Positions 52,807 to 53,895 of a DNA stretch of 53,895 nucleotides are shown piece by piece. The DNA comes from Clostridium grantii DSM 8605. Lineage in GTDB: Bacteria; Bacillota; Clostridia; Clostridiales; Clostridiaceae. How positions within the stretch are numbered: the stretch's first letter is position 1; each line of letters starts with the position of its first letter. Made by a program: the position numbers and the translations under genes. The notes below the pieces were generated by a model that was not told where the DNA came from, searched no databases, and saw only the letters and a list, made by a program, of their open reading frames with translations. The stretch is taken from assembly GCF_900129965.1 (NCBI RefSeq), contig NZ_FQXM01000025.1:1-53895 (forward strand). Direction: 5' to 3'.

Positions 52807-53079
52807 ATGAAAAATAAGAAAAAATCAACTAAATTTATTTTTGGTGCAATAATTATCTATTTAGGGTATACATTTATAAATCAACAAATAGCCATAAACA
52901 ATAAAAAAGCAATTTTAAGTCAGTGTGAGAATCAATTGAAAGAAGTTAGTGAAGAAAATAAAGATTTACTAGATGAAGTAAAGATGTCAAATACCTACAA
53001 ATATGTTGAAAAATTAGCTAGAGAAAGACTAGGTTTTATTAAACAAGGTGAAACAGTGGTCATCAGTGAAGAAAAGTAA
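52807..53079 (+). CDS. divIC: DivIC/FtsB-family septum formation initiator
   Basis: 90 residues. Basic cytoplasmic N-terminus, one TM (about 9-25), then a coiled coil (KAILSQCENQLKEVSEENKD) and the family motif VEKLARERLGFIKQGET. Divisome scaffold with FtsL/DivIB. TAGGAG before the ATG. Confidence 0.92.
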   Translation: MKNKKKSTKFIFGAIIIYLGYTFINQQIAINNKKAILSQCENQLKEVSEENKDLLDEVKMSNTYKYVEKLARERLGFIKQGETVVISEEK

Positions 53080-53136
53080 ACACAATAAACAGTTAATCAT
53101 AATTTTTTATATACAATGAGGAGGAATTTTATTAAC

Positions 53137-53541
53137 ATGGCCTTAAAATTAGGAAGCATTTTAGAAGGTACGATAGTTAACATTACGAAATTTGGAGCAT
53201 TTGTTGAGGTTGACGGAAAAACTGGACTTGTTCACATATCCGAAGTATCTGATACATATGTGAAAGACATTAAAGAGCATTTAAAAGAACAAGACAAGGT
53301 TAAAGTAAAAGTAATTTCTGTTGATGATGGAGGTAGGATAAGTTTATCTATAAAACAAGCAACTCCTAAAAGAAAATCTGTAAAACCAGAAGAAGTTGAT
53401 TGGAATAAAAACAAAGAAAAAAAACCAAAAGAGAATTTTGAAGATGTTCTTACTAAATTTTTAAAAGAAAGTGAAGAAAGAGCTCAAGATCTGAAAAAAC
53501 ACCAAAATGCAAAAGGCGGCAAATATTCCAAAAAAAGTTAA
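53137..53541 (+). CDS. S1-domain RNA-binding protein (YabR-like)
   Basis: 134 residues from ATG 53137, after GAGGAGG; an ATG 21 bases upstream overlaps the site. S1 domain at 1-~75 (GSILEGTIVNITKFGAFVEV, GLVHISEVSD, RISLSIKQA), followed by a Lys/Glu-rich tail. Same place as B. subtilis yabR, next to divIC. Confidence 0.93.
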   Translation: MALKLGSILEGTIVNITKFGAFVEVDGKTGLVHISEVSDTYVKDIKEHLKEQDKVKVKVISVDDGGRISLSIKQATPKRKSVKPEEVDWNKNKEKKPKENFEDVLTKFLKESEERAQDLKKHQNAKGGKYSKKS

Positions 53542-53555
53542 TGAAAAATAATAAA

Positions 53556-53582
53556 TCAAGGAACTAAGGTTCCTTTTTTTAT
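53556..53582 (+). terminator. Terminator after yabR
   Basis: AAGGAAC (53558-53564), TAAG loop, GTTCCTT (53569-53575), T tail. Confidence 0.85.
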
Positions 53583-53740
53583 ATTTTAAAAAAGTATTTC
53601 TGATAATACTGGATACAAAAAACACTTAAAAAAATTAATTTATATAGGAAAAAACATTAGAATAATGGCTTGGTTACTGATTTTACATAAAGGTAAAAAC
53701 AAAAATAAATAAAGAAAACAAAAAAACAAAATAAAAAGTG

Positions 53741-53769
53741 TTGACAATAAAAATTTATTAATATATAAT
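53741..53769 (+). promoter_or_regulatory. Consensus promoter of tRNA-Leu
   Basis: TTGACA (53741-53746), 17 nt, TATAAT (53764-53769). Perfect sigma-A consensus. Confidence 0.93.
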
Positions 53770-53801
53770 AGTTTATGTCGCCAAAACATGACGACGTAAT
53801 T

Positions 53802-53890
53802 GCCGAAGTGGCGGAACTGGCAGACGCACAGGACTTAAAATCCTGCGGTGCTAACACACCGTACCGGTTCGATTCCGGTCTTCGGCACCA
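53802..53890 (+). tRNA. tRNA-Leu (UAA)
   Basis: Acceptor GCCGAAG/CTTCGGC, anticodon stem CAGGA/TCCTG with loop CTTAAAA (anticodon TAA), long variable arm CGGTGCTAACACACCG (class II tRNA), T arm CCGG-TTCGATT-CCGG, encoded CCA. Confidence 0.97.
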
Positions 53891-53895
53891 ATAAT

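Noticed and set aside
1..53895. Mobile elements, prophage, CRISPR arrays, rRNA
   Set aside because: No transposase, integrase, phage structural gene, regularly spaced repeats or rRNA sequence was found.

Overview
The window comes from a low-GC, endospore-forming Firmicute, most likely Clostridium sensu stricto. The grounds are strongly AT-rich DNA, strong AGGAGG-type ribosome sites with many TTG/GTG starts, germination genes of the Csp/SleC type, SpoVG, SpoVT, YabP and YabQ, and the conserved clostridial order purR-spoVG-glmU-prs ... pth-mfd-prsA-spoVT-yabM-mazG-hup-rqcP-yabP-yabQ-divIC-yabR-tRNA. No insertion sequence, prophage, CRISPR array or rRNA gene was seen.

Layout. 1-880: the 3' end of a HlyD-type export adaptor. 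1015-6695: a germination cluster with a double-length Csp subtilisin, a TVP38-type membrane protein and a SleC-type cortex-lytic proenzyme. 6891-11034: xylose catabolism (xylA, a ROK repressor, xylB). 11390-27824: mixed metabolic and envelope genes: a DMT transporter, a SpoIID/LytB protein, a GNAT, a LacX-like epimerase, an old-yellow-enzyme relative, a MecA-like penicillin-binding lipoprotein, a PflX-like radical SAM protein with a YkvI transporter, a lipoprotein of unknown role, a YhcC-like radical SAM protein, an MsmX-like ATPase followed by a PucR/CdaR-type regulator, a LacI regulator, a HAD phosphatase and a PAP2 phosphatase. 28009-31961: tRNA-Pro, a small membrane protein, a ZnuACB-type metal transporter and a rhomboid-like protein. 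32029-33411: murC on the minus strand. 33659-53541: the conserved purR-to-yabR block, into which a two-component system and an HtrA protease are inserted between prs and pth. The window ends with tRNA-Leu(UAA).

The most unusual item is the gene at 34559-35629, between purR and spoVG. It encodes one uninterrupted protein whose N-terminus is a full SpoVG domain and whose C-terminus is a PurR-like phosphoribosyltransferase domain with a ruined PRPP loop. It has its own sigma-H-type promoter, built with the same 11-nt spacer as the promoter of the true spoVG. The arrangement purR / spoVG::purR' / spoVG is what a tandem duplication of purR-spoVG followed by fusion of the inner pair would leave. 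The product is laid out like PurR, but with SpoVG as the N-terminal nucleic-acid-binding module. It may link purine or PRPP status to SpoVG functions, perhaps by pairing with PurR; that last step is inference.

Genes that work together: Csp protease with its substrate SleC; xylA/xylB with the ROK repressor; ZnuA/C/B; the response regulator and kinase with HtrA; Prs (which makes PRPP) with PurR (which senses PRPP) and the SpoVG-PurR chimera; YabP and YabQ in the sporulation coat pathway.
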